Source: Morinoia aosen | Taxonomy: Eukaryota; Arthropoda; Malacostraca; Amphipoda; Talitridae | NCBI GenBank assembly: GCA_030386875.1 | Contig: CM059557.1 | Coordinates: 63,442,514-63,506,513 of the forward strand | Length of the DNA stretch: 64,000 nucleotides | Direction: 5' to 3' | In this document: one piece after another, positions 23,153 to 33,446 of the stretch | Position numbering within the stretch: the stretch's first letter is position 1 | Layout of the letters: each line of letters opens with the position of its first letter | Translations under genes and position numbers: made by a program | The notes under the pieces: model-generated | Told to the model about the DNA's origin: nothing | The model's input: the letters and a program-made list of their open reading frames with translations, nothing else | Databases searched by the model: none

Positions 23153-23973
23153 TCAATATAGAATTTCACCAGTGAGATAACAGACACATAAGAAATGAGT
23201 TGTTCTTCTAGATTTACGCTTATATTGTTGAGAACTCTCTCGAATCAACTCCCAAATGTAGTCTCCCATCATGTTTTCATTATAAGATCATCTATAGCGG
23301 CGTTCCAAGTCCAACATATCCTGATGGAAGCGCTCGCCTTGCTCCTCGAAGCACGCCCCATGTTTTCCTTAATTTTTTTAAGATGGGCTTCAAGGATGCT
23401 TGCCGTAGTTTGTCGCCAAGTTCTGAACAAACTCCGCATAGTTTTCCATAAATCAAACAGTGGCTCCCATTTGAAGTTGTTCTTCCCCTCACTAAACTTG
23501 GTTCGCTGTGGCCAGTGCCGCTTGAGGTAGTGTGCCATGGTATCCCTGGTGTGCGCTTGGTAAAGCCACTACGTGGTAAAGCCGTTTTGGAGGTCCTTCA
23601 GGAGAGCCACCATTATGAAGTCTCCTTTAACCTCATAACGGTACTCTTCATATTTCAAGGCATTTAGCAAGATCTTGACACTCTTGTATTCCTCTTTGAG
23701 CTTTACAGAGTGGGCGAGGGGGAAAGATGAGTACATATTCCCGCTATGAAGCAGCACTGCTTTGAGGCTTCTACACGACCAGTCGATAAAGAGCCGCCAC
23801 TCTTTGGGGTTAAGGGCAATTCCAATTGCCTCAAATAGAGCGGTCACGTTGTGGCAAAAGCAAAGTTCATCTTCACGAGTGAAGAAAATTGAAAAATGAT
23901 GCTGACGCTTTCTCTGACCTGATATGTGCACACTCTCATCTAGCAAATTCTACTGCTTGAATCGTGACGTTAA
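23153..23973 (-). pseudogene. Unnamed arthropod multicopy protein family, C-terminal two thirds
   Basis: Function unknown. I recognise the family from many arthropod genomes, where copies are numerous and often broken. Reading leftward from TTAA at 23970-23973 gives LTSRFKQ, a stop, NLLDESV, then FFTREDELCFCHNVTALF, EWRLFIDWSCRSLKAVLLH and KYEEYRYEVKGDF. An in-frame TAG interrupts between GFTT and WLY, then HYLKRHWPQRTKF follows. The central part of the family (the PPLHIKLG block) is missing. After frameshifts come YAEFVQNLATNYGK, ENMGA and EEQGERFHQDMLDLERRYR (ended by TGA), then ENMMGDYIWELIRES and a natural stop at 23153-23155. The N-terminal part is at 30119-30835, displaced by an insertion. 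Confidence 0.8.
23970..23973. repeat. TTAA target duplication, left copy
   Basis: Removing everything between this TTAA and the one at 30119-30122 restores the expected codon order of the host pseudogene (residues ELL directly before TSR). It is therefore a true 4-bp insertion duplication. Confidence 0.8.
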
Positions 23974-24351
23974 GGGGACCATCCGGATATTTGAACCTTT
24001 TTCGTCCGATTCGTTTGAAAATTGGCCAGTATATGTATTTATGAGAATAATTTTTTTTACTTATATAACTTTTTCGATTTAGGCCATACTTTTTTACGAA
24101 AAATTACTTTTTGGTACATTTTTATGTATATTTCAAGACGTATCAACTCGATCATTGAGTTTCGATGCTAGAACAAAACCAAAGACAGTTTTAGAATCCT
24201 TGATTCATTTCTAACAAAAGTATGTTGTAAAATTTTAACATCTTGAAAAAAAAATTGCGATAAGCCATATTGTATCATTACATCACAAAAAAATATTTAT
24301 GGGTTTTAAGCTGTATAATTTTTTTTTCTCATATTAGGAAGAAAGCCAACA

Positions 24352-24383
24352 TATTGGCCCGAAGTCAAATGGCGAGCTTTTAA
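24352..24383 (+). repeat. Inverted piece of the host pseudogene plus TTAA inside the insertion
   Basis: GAAGTCAAATGGCGAGCTT followed by TTAA corresponds to the pseudogene codons just outside the right end of the insertion (30119-30141), but in opposite orientation. The inverted arm therefore carries flanking gene sequence with it. This points to an inverted duplication across the element boundary, or a second insertion at the same site of another family copy. Confidence 0.7.
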
Positions 24384-24917
24384 GGACACCATCCCAGGCC
24401 CCTGCCATGCCCCTGTCGCTCCAATGAGCATTTTTCATGCTTTTGTTGGAAAATGACCCTTAGGTGGCGAACTATTCGGTCCTAAAAATTTATGGCGCTA
24501 CGGACACTAGATCCCCCCCCCGGGGGGCGGGGGGCAAGGGGACAAAAATCTCTAATTTCCTACCCCATTTCGACCCCATTTAAAAAAAACTGGAAATGGA
24601 GAATTTTATAATGTACTTTTGTTAGAAATGTTCCAAGGATTCTAAAACTGTCTTTGGTTTTGTTCTAGCATCAAAACTCAATGAGTTGATACGGTTTGAA
24701 TGTTGAAAGTTATATGTTTTGGGTAGAAGTCAAACCAAATTTTTTGTTGAAGTGTAATATAATGGACAATTTATGTGAATGAATGCAGTTTTAATTTTCA
24801 CTGCGATAATTTACATGCATAACTTCATATTCACACTGTGAATTGTGATTTCCAAAAAAAAATTTTACAAATTATTATATTTTTTATTTTCATTCTAATT
24901 TTTATGATATTTGACTA

Positions 24918-25267
24918 TGTTGTATAGTGACGTACTGGTATTTATGGGGGGTTCCGGCTGCGGAGATTTATGAGTCTCGCTCGGCACGGTCACATGTATA
25001 GATAGGGCATCCGCCGGAAACAGCCGATGAGCCCCTGGCGTTTACGAGCGCCGGATAGGTCGGAAGCGACCCTATTGCCCAGCGCCGGAAATATCCATTG
25101 TTGCGAACTAGACTTAAGAGCAAGCTGTGTGAACTACAGGGTCAGTACAATATTAGTAGTCCTGCTGTTCGTTTTGCTATCCTCCTGCCTGGTTTACGGC
25201 TAGGCAGACCGATCTACTAGTTCAGTTCAGTAAACCTTATATCTTGCTGAAATTCCAAGATATTACA
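24918..25267 (+). repeat. 5' LTR
   Basis: Starts TGTTGTATAG and ends GATATTACA (TG...CA). 350 bp, same length as the 3' copy. It differs from it at GACTTAAGAGC versus GACTTAGGAGC and AAACCTTAT versus AAACTTTAT. Confidence 0.95.
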
Positions 25268-25290
25268 ATTGACGTCGAGGCTTCGAACTT
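25268..25290 (+). other. Presumed primer binding site, atypical
   Basis: The sequence after the LTR lacks the TGG that pairs with tRNA CCA. It contains GTCGAGGCTTCGAAC, which looks like the reverse complement of a tRNA T-arm. The primer may be an unusual or internally cut tRNA, or the site has decayed. I cannot name the tRNA. Confidence 0.35.
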
Positions 25291-25330
25291 GCAAAGTGAA
25301 TTTGAACTTTAAAAGTGCTCTGAAATTAAG

Positions 25331-26311
25331 ATGGTGTATTCTACTGTCAGCTGTCCTCCTTTTGACGTTGAAATGGAAACAGTGAGTGAATTCTTAGAGC
25401 GCTGGAAAGTCCAATGTGCAGATGCTCTTCAGAAAGCAGGAAATAATGGCGGTAAAAAAGCTAGCATCCTAATTAAAGCATTGCCCGTAAACATAATTAC
25501 TGATCTACAACGAAGAATTAAACCTACGTTACTCACTGAGGCTACATATGAGTAACTTGAAGAAAAATTAACACAGCAATTTGAAATAAAAAAATCCATC
25601 GTCGGTGCATCGGTTACATTTCTAAATAGAAAACAAGGTGCTAATGAATCCATAGAAAGTTATGCTAAAACGTTAAATGACTTAGCATCTGCATGCAATT
25701 ATGGTAATTGCTGTCGTGATCGTTTATTAAGAGATGCCTTCGTGGCTGGGCTACACTCAGCGCAAATTCTCAGCGCGGTTCTACAGAAGTGCGATAGCAA
25801 GTCCTTCAACGAATGCGTTGAACACGCAAAACTTATCGAACAATTAAGCTCCGACGCTCAAGATATTATTCGGGAGGATTCATCTTCATCGTATTTCACT
25901 ACAGAAAAACTCCCGCCGAACTACATATGCATTCGCTGCGGAACTAAGCAAAAGCATCTTGCAAAGAATTGCTATGCTTTGAAATTGAAATGTCACACAT
26001 GTGGAAAATTAGGCCACATTTCTAAGGTTTGCGAATCTATAACTGCAGCTCGGCCTCCTCCTGCTAAGCCTACACGAAGGGGACCTACACGAGGAGAATT
26101 TGACGCAGCTCGCACTTACACAATGCAGTCGGGAAGAAGCGGTTGCTGTGGCAACGTAGGAAGAGAAGACGTGTTAATGAAGAATTCACGGATGCCTCTA
26201 CAGAAGAAGAACGAAGCTGTTTTGCAAAAACCTGGGAACGAAAGTGGTGACGGTAATCATCTACATGAATGTTCTGATTATTCCCCAAATGACTCTAATT
26301 CTTTAGAGTAA
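25331..26311 (+). pseudogene. gag: gypsy gag, one in-frame stop
   Basis: Structural protein that packages retrotransposon RNA. The frame starts at ATG 25331 (MVYSTVSCPPFDVEMETVSE) and covers about 326 codons, interrupted by TAA at 25553-25555 (codon 75). After it the capsid-like part continues to two zinc knuckles: residues about 200-214 with spacing C-X2-C-X5-H-X4-C, and about 221-234 with canonical C-X2-C-X4-H-X4-C. The basic tail after the knuckles fits a nucleocapsid. The stop is the only lesion I see, so read-through or a single change separates it from an open frame. Confidence 0.9.
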
Positions 26312-29310
26312 ACACCACTGTAATTCCCGTCACTAAAGAGCCCACTATGATTGCATGCAACTTAAATAGTAAACCTGTTGAATTCCTGTTGGATAACGGC
26401 AGTGCCGTGTCAACTATACGTAAAAAAGATGCAATCAAAGTTGGTGCTGTGGTAAATCCTACATGCAGCAAAATTCTCGGGTACAGTGGTGTCTCGGTAA
26501 ACCTCCTTGGTCAAGCTTCAGTAACTGTCATGTACAAAGATGTGAGTTTTAATCATAAGTTTCTCATTGTGGAAGATGATAGAATCAATTTACTGGGCCG
26601 AGATATTTGTTCTAAACTAAACGTAAACATTGTCATTCCTGATCAATACGACTCCATAAATAAAACGGATTGTCATAGTTTGCCGAAAAGTTTGTCGTTA
26701 AAATATGACGAATATTTATCATCTGATTCACAGTCTAACGTTAAAGAAACAGTTCATCTTGATGTGTTGCCTAATGCAGTTCCTGCATTTTGTAAAGCAC
26801 GCCTGGTTCCTGTAAGACTAAGAGACTCTGTCAAAACCGAACTGGAACGCTTGCAGAGTATGGGCAAAATCACCAAAGTGTATGATAGCCAATGGGCATC
26901 TCCTACCGTTAATGTTCTAAAGTCGGTCGGCAGTGTGAGAATCTGTGGAGATTTTTCAGCCTCCATTAATAATTTTCTGAATCCAGTTCAATCTGTACTA
27001 CCTGTTATTGATGATGTCATTTCTCAAGTCGGAGACGCTAAGTTTTTCTCAAAAATTGATTTGTCTAACGCGTTTTTGCAAATTCCGTTGGACGAAGAAT
27101 CAAAGAAAGTTACGACCATTAACACCTCTGAAGGTCTATTTATGTACAATTACTTACCCTATGGTCTACGTGCAAGCCCCGGCATTTTTCAAGCATTCAT
27201 GAATAGGACTCTTTCGGGCATCGATAACATCATTGTGTACCAGGATGACCTCCTCATTTTGACCTCTTCATATGATGCTCATTTGGAAGTTCTTGACAAG
27301 GTCCTGTCTGTCCTAAAAAACGCTGGAATTCGCTTAAATCTGTCTAAATGTGCCTTTCTAACTGATCGTGTGTCTTATCTAGGGTACGTTTTCGATAACA
27401 AGGGTGTTCACCCTAACTCTGATAAAGTAGAAGCTATTCTCAATGCTCCTGTTCCTAAAAACCTCAAACAGTTGCAAGCGTTCATCGGATTGTGTAACTT
27501 CTATAGTCGTTTTGTGCCCAACTTTTCTAATGTCATGCATCCTCTGTATTCGCTGCTTAAGAAAAATGTATAGTTCCAGTGGACTCCAGAACAGGATGAA
27601 AGTGTCCAGAAAATCATGGACATCTTTCGTTCGCATAAACCTCTAAAGTTGTTTGATCCCAACCATGAAACTCTTCTTGAAACGGATAGTTCGGGTTATG
27701 GAGTTGCTGCCATACTCATGCAACGCGTTAGTTCTTCTCATGATTGGTGTCCGGTTCAATTGGCTTCGAGATCTCTAAATAATGCAGAACAAAACTACTC
27801 TAACATTGAAAGAGAGAGCCTTAGTGTGGTTTTTGGCGTGGAGAAATTCAAAAAATTTCTACTTGGTGCTAAGTTCATTATCCATAATGATCAAAAACCT
27901 CTTTGTAAACTTTTTGCACATAACAAGGGTGTACCTCTCAACTGTTCCGCTCGAATTCAAAGATGGGCTCTCAGACTTTCACAGTTTGACTGTGTTTTCA
28001 GATATTCGAAAGGTAAATGTAACGTAAATAGCGATTGTCTCAGTAGACTGCCACTACCTACGACTGTAAGGGAGCTAGAACCGTACGAAATGATTTTTGC
28101 TGTGAACACTCTTGATAAAACTCCTGTCACGTGTGAAAATATAAAAACTCATACTGATATGGATAGCGAACTATGCCAACTTAAACAATACATAAAGTTT
28201 GGCATGCCTCCTAAACCTGATCCCAATTTGTCTAAATTTAAGAACCTGCTACCTCAGAGGACCATCATGAAAGGTTGCATACTTTATAAAGAACGGGTTT
28301 TTATTCCCAAGTCACTGCGTAGTTTAGTCCTTGAAACATTTCATGATGGACATCCTGGCATTTGTGGCATGAAATCGTTGGCCAGATCTGTTATTTGGTT
28401 TCCCGGAATGGACAAAACTATTGAAGACATCGTAAAATGTTGTCCCCAATGTCAATTAAATCGAGCAAAACCTAAGTCTAGAAATGTAGAATGGCCCACT
28501 CCTTCTCGTCCTTTTGAACGCATTCATGTCGATCACTTTTTCTACGAGAATAAAATTGTTTTCATTGCTGTAGATGCATTATCTAAATATATTGAATGTG
28601 AAGTGGTACCATCCACGAGTGTGCCAGATACTGTCGATGCGTTGAGAATGATTTTCAGCAGAAACGGGTTGTGTGATGTGCTCGTAAGTGACAATGCTTC
28701 TAACTTTTCATCTCAAGACTTTAAAGATTTTCTTATTTCCAACGGCATTGAGCACCTCACACCTCCGCCCTACTCTCCAGCAAGCAATGGTCAAGCTGAG
28801 AGGGCGGTGAGAGTCATTAAAGACTTGTTGAAAAAACTCTCTTCTTCCGAATCGTTCAAATCCCGTCTATCAAAAGCATTATTTCAATCGCATTGTATTC
28901 CGCATAGTGTTACAAAAATTGCTCCCCCTGTAGCGCTGAACAATCGTAAATTTGTTTCTTCCAAAGATAGAGTTCATCCTAAATTTTCTGTGTCCAGGTC
29001 TAAGCCTATGTATGTAACTCAATTTGATGTCGGTGATCATGTTCTCGCTCTGAATTTAAGAAATGGTCCCAAGTGGTTGAAGGGAATTATTGTCAGTAAA
29101 GTTGCTGTTAATATCTTTCATGTTCAAATACTAGCATTAAATGTAATCTGGAAGAGACATTCAAATCAGCTGTTGCACAGTAGTTTGGAATCTACCGGGA
29201 GTGGGGCAGCAGAGACTCCTGCCTTTCAGCCTGTTAGCTGCTCACCAGGGCAAAATGAACCTCGTAGATCAGGTAGAATAACTAAACCTGTAATACGAAT
29301 AGGTTGTTGA
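26299..29310 (+). pseudogene. pol: gypsy pol (protease, RT, RNase H, integrase), one amber stop
   Basis: The frame is -1 relative to gag and opens at 26299. It overlaps gag by a few codons with no canonical slippery heptamer; the first ATG is 26347. From that Met: protease motif DNGS at residues 16-19 (usual DTG/DSG altered to DNG), and reverse transcriptase with SKIDLSNAFLQIPLDE and YQDD at 298-301. TAG at 27571-27573 (codon 409) lies between RT and RNase H. RNase H follows with ETDSSGYG. Integrase has an HHCC finger ending CPQC, and catalytic D729, D782 and E818 (DD35E). The C terminus ends at 29310. Confidence 0.93.
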
Positions 29311-29341
29311 GTTCCTCCTTCCCTTTGTCATATATTCATCT

Positions 29342-29355
29342 AAAGGGAGGGAAGT
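29342..29355 (+). other. Polypurine tract
   Basis: AAAGGGAGGGAAG directly before the 3' LTR is the expected plus-strand primer site. Confidence 0.85.
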
Positions 29356-29705
29356 TGTTGTATAGTGACGTACTGGTATTTATGGGGGGTTCCGGCTGCG
29401 GAGATTTATGAGTCTCGCTCGGCACGGTCACATGTATAGATAGGGCATCCGCCGGAAACAGCCGATGAGCCCCTGGCGTTTACGAGCGCCGGATAGGTCG
29501 GAAGCGACCCTATTGCCCAGCGCCGGAAATATCCATTGTTGCGAACTAGACTTAGGAGCAAGCTGTGTGAACTACAGGGTCAGTACAATATTAGTAGTCC
29601 TGCTGTTCGTTTTGCTATCCTCCTGCCTGGTTTACGGCTAGGCAGACCGATCTACTAGTTCAGTTCAGTAAACTTTATATCTTGCTGAAATTCCAAGATA
29701 TTACA
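29356..29705 (+). repeat. 3' LTR
   Basis: 350 bp, TGTTGTATAG to GATATTACA, about 99.4% identical to the 5' LTR by eye (two differences). Confidence 0.95.
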
Positions 29706-30118
29706 GACTATATAATGTAACTTGTGAAAATAAACACATTTTCTCCTATTCATTTTTTTTAATCAGGCCTTTGCGTTTGGAAAAAATTGGACATATTGAT
29801 TTGTAGTTCATTTGTATTGATATTTCAAAACGTATCTCCTCATTGAGTTTTCATGCTAGAACAAAACCAAAGACAGTTTCAGAATCCTTGGAACATTTCT
29901 AACAAAAGTACATTATAAAATTATCTATTTCCCGTTTTGTTTTCTTCTCATATGGGATCGAAAATTAGAGATTTTTGTCCCGGGGGAAACGAATTGTCCC
30001 GAGGGGACCGAAAATTTTAGGACCGAATAGTCCGCCACCTAAGGGTCCTTTTCCAACAAAAACATGAAAAATGCTCATTGGAGCGACAGGGGTCTGGCAT
30101 GGGCCTGGGATGGTGTCC

Positions 30119-30835
30119 TTAAAAGCTCGTCATTTGACTTCTTGAGGTCATATCTCTGATGTGGTCATTGGTCATTGCTGTCTTCTTCGCTGGGGTAGGA
30201 TGGATTTCTCTCATCAGTTGCGTCTGTGAACTCTGGATCAGTGTTTTCATGTTCTTCTGAACTACTTCCTTTGGTAAAGACTGCTGCTCTCTCTAAGCAG
30301 TAGGGGGTACGGGGAGCTCAGAGCAGTGAGGCATTGGCGCAATGGATGACAGAAGTTCAGGATATAAAAGAACAAGCGCATTTTTGCCTGCTCAACGTTT
30401 GGAAGGGTCTACCATAGTGAAAAAGCAATTGCTTTAGTAATCATTTGGTACCCCTCCAATTCGGGGATTGCAAATCTCATAACTCAGTTTTCCCCTCTAT
30501 ACCAACCTGTAAAACGGCACACTGAAAACATAAGTATAAAAATACAGATACGTTCAACTCAGTGTAATAGGATATGTTGGAATGAAAAAAAGTATATACC
30601 GTATATATATGTATGTTTATATTTTTCTTCCCGTTCAGAGTTCTTTTACAGAGTTCGCAGGTGAAATGAAGTGCCCAAAGTTTGTCCTGATCCTCGACAG
30701 GCATACCGAAATAAGCATTGTAGGCCTCGCATATTTTCAGTGATCTTTCCAGAGAGTAATTTTTATCTCTAGTTTTGATAAACTCGTCACAGACGCAGCA
30801 AATATGTCTGCCGGATACTTACAACCTCTGGATGC
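30119..30835 (-). pseudogene. Unnamed arthropod multicopy protein family, N-terminal part with an intron
   Basis: This is the other half of the pseudogene at 23153-23973. Reading leftward from about 30815 gives CCVCDEF, RSLKICEAYNAYFGMPVEDQ and TCELCKRTLNG, which includes two C-X2-C pairs as in a zinc-binding module. The frame then crosses a 125-bp intron (30507-30631) and resumes WYRGEN, a stop, VMRFAIP. After a shift it reads NCFFTMVDPSKR (a family Cys lost to Thr), LLSSIAPMPHCSELPVP, a serine/acid-rich linker (SSEEHENTDPEFTDATDERN) and IRD...KSN-ELL, up to TTAA at 30119-30122. Function unknown. No start codon could be identified. Confidence 0.75.
30507..30631 (-). other. Inferred intron with a mutated donor
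   Basis: Between the TLNG and WYRG blocks lie 125 bp that do not fit the family. On the minus strand they begin GGAAGA, where GTAAGA would be a normal donor, and end in a pyrimidine-rich stretch and TTTACAG. Removing exactly this piece joins the codons in phase (AAC GGT TGG). Confidence 0.65.
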
Positions 30836-31424
30836 AGCGCTTGATGAATGCAGATCGTAACCGCTGATGACGAGCGACTTGTTTAGACAGTAACGGCTAG
30901 AAGTGAACTGACCTGTTGAACTTCAACAGGTTGTGCAAGATATTTTGCAGAAAAGTACCAGATTTTACATAAAAAATGCTAAAAAGGCTAATAACTTTAA
31001 ATTTGATGCAAAAAAGTGCTAAAACTTGTTATCAATTTATATTACAGTTTTTGACCATTTAAAGTGGAATTTGATTGTTATTGATAGGTTTATAAAGCTG
31101 ATATTTAGCAGCCTGTCTAGTATAGGAGTAGGCAAACCCTTTACATGTTTCTGCAATTGGAAGTTTCAAATTTCAAGGCAGAACATCAGGTGAGGCATGT
31201 GACACTGCTAATTGCGGTGAATGACAGACACATCTCACAAGAATCAATGATGGAAGTTCTTTTTTCAATTTTTGAAATACACCACTGTTCATTCCTATCA
31301 TCACACTGGCATTGTAAGTACCTATGAGAATTATTTAGGTTGGGTATGGTCAATTTGCAAGCTTACTTTTCAATGCCTCAACAAGGCCATCTACATCAAA
31401 AATAGACAATGCAACCATACTTAA
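30836..31424. other. Intergenic sequence, nothing recognised
   Basis: May include the upstream part of the unnamed-family pseudogene, but I could not read it. Confidence 0.35.
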
Positions 31425-31425
31425 T

Positions 31426-32453
31426 TAAGGCCATCGAACGGTTTTTTTCCTCGAAATTTTCAAAAAATAAATAAAAATACTTTTGGAGCGAAATAGGCTC
31501 TGAGGTTTTAACAGCATGTTTATAACAATCTAATAAACATTCACAGCCCATAAAATTTTTGAAATTTATATGTATCCCCCTTCCCTACCTCCCCCCCCCC
31601 CCCCCCAGAGAGAAATTTCTAAAAAATCCTATTTCTCAGCCAATATTATACAAAGAGACGATTAGTTTTTTTGTACGATTCACAACGAACTGGTCAACAA
31701 AGTTAAGATCCAGATTTTTGATATCGCTTCAAAACAAATTTTGGGAAGTTTTTGGATTTTTATCACTAAATATATTACATTTTAGTTATTAGTTTGAATG
31801 GCAATGAAAAAAATTCTATAGAACTTATCAAAAAACAACTATGCAGGTTCATAGTACTCACCTTGATCTTTACAATGCAAAAAAGATCTCCTCCTTAATT
31901 AAAAAACTGTTGGAGATATACTTGAAAAAGTTGAGCGCTTTTTCCTAAAGAAATGTTTTTTTGTCGTGCGGGTTTATTTCTCCTGCAGTTTTTCACTTAT
32001 GAAGGAGATATTTTCAGCATCGTAAAGATGAAGGTGAGTACTATTAGGTTGAGATGTAGCTTTTCGGTAAGTTGATTAGAAAATTTTTTGTAACCATTTG
32101 AAAAAATAAATTGAAAGAAAAAACAATTTTCAATTCAAACATTTTTAAAAATTTGTTTTGAAGCGATATCAAAAAACTGGATCTCAAATTTGTCGACCAG
32201 TTTATTGTGAATCGAACAAAAAAAACTAATCATCTCTAGGTACAATATTGGTCGAGAAATAGGATTTTTTAGAAATTTCTCTTTGAGGGGGGGGGGGGAA
32301 GGGGGGTAGGGGTATATTTAAAAATTTTATGGGCTATGAGTGTTCATTAGATTGTTATAAACATGCTTGTAAAACCTCAGAGCCTATTTCGTTCCAGAAG
32401 TATTTTTATTTATTTTTTGAAAATCTCGAGTAAAAAACCGTTCGATGGCCTTA
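31426..32453. mobile_element. Full-length palindromic foldback element
   Basis: Left TTAAGGCCATCGAACGG and right CCGTTCGATGGCCTTA are the outer ends of two inverted arms of about 500 bp that meet near 31940. Landmarks mirror each other: a C-run near 31591-31609 against a G-run near 32287-32306, TTTGATATCGCTTCAAAACA against its complement near 32157-32170, and GTACTCACCTT against AAGGTGAGTAC. Divergence between arms is moderate. No coding capacity. Confidence 0.9.
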
Positions 32454-33446
32454 CGTGTGAACTACTTTTTTCTGGCCTTTACTAACATAAATATTATGTT
32501 ACATTTTATGGATAGATATGTTATTCCTCTCATCCAGAAGCAAACTAAATTTTTATCTCCGATGTCAGTATCCAATAATTATTTGTCTTCAAGGTGTGGG
32601 CTTAGAACATTCTTTATCACAGCATTGTATTTGCTTCTGTGCATTCTCACCCTTAAAACGACTTTGCAACCTTACACGACATGCTTGCACTGATCTACCA
32701 AATCGTCACACGTGTTAATTTCAATATTTGCAACATTAGATTGTTCTTCCATTTATTGAGTAAGCGGATTACTTTTAAAATCCACCAATGTTACATGTTC
32801 CTTCATTTCGGCATGCTTTGGTAGTAAACTATAATTTTAAACTGTTTAACATCTACAAAATAAAAAGTAAGCCTCTGTACCATCTCCTGCTACCTCCCGT
32901 AACCACTTGTCAAATTGTTTCATTCACAACCATTCTTTTCTGACCATTTGGGTATAATTTTTCTTCCCGAATGAACTCATTGTGAAGTGTTGTTTTGTAG
33001 TAGTTCAAGAAGAATTAAAATAATATTATACACACCACAACTCTCCAGGACGACACTGGCGGTAAAACTGCAGAACACCGACAAACCGTCGTTAACCCTT
33101 TCATGCCTGGCGTCCGCACAAGTGAACAATACAAATATGTCAAATAATCTTGATTTAAAAGAGTTAAGGGCCTTGAATATCTTCAATTCTCTTCCAGACT
33201 GTCCTCTTTGTTCATTGCAGGGTAAACATTTCTACAGCCAAAGAATGATAGGAATTTGTTGCTGTTTGTTTTAAACACTTGATCGGAAAAGAGGCAAGGC
33301 GAGTTTCTCAATCACTCAAGTCTATATTATCTATTCATTTCTCTACATGTTGGTATGCCATGTTGATAGACATGTTTGTTATGATACTGTGAACCATCTT
33401 ACAAAGTCATGTTCATATATTCCAATTACTTTTTTCATGCTGACAT
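32454..33446. other. Intergenic sequence, nothing recognised
   Basis: TTAACCCTTTCATGCC near 33090 resembles some piggyBac termini but has no partner that I can find. No gene supported. Confidence 0.35.

Larger units (their letters stand above)
24913..29710 (+). mobile_element. Ty3/gypsy LTR retrotransposon, nearly full length
   Basis: GACTA at 24913-24917 is repeated at 29706-29710. Two 350-bp LTRs bound gag and pol in the usual order protease, reverse transcriptase, RNase H, integrase. No env-like frame follows pol. The LTRs differ at only two positions that I can see, so the insertion is recent, yet both gag and pol carry in-frame stops. Confidence 0.95.
23974..30118. mobile_element. TTAA-flanked insertion with rearranged long inverted arms
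   Basis: The outer ends are GGGGACCATCC (left) and, inverted, GGACACCATCCCAGG (right). Inside, a module A occurs three times: 24131-24237 (plus), 24592-24700 (minus) and 29821-29928 (plus). The right-end module occurs at 29935-30118 and again inverted at 24384-24590. The arms 24384-24703 and 29815-30118 are therefore long inverted repeats. No transposase is seen, so this was a non-autonomous element of a TTAA-using superfamily (piggyBac or Kolobok). A gypsy element was later inserted at 24918-29705. Confidence 0.75.
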
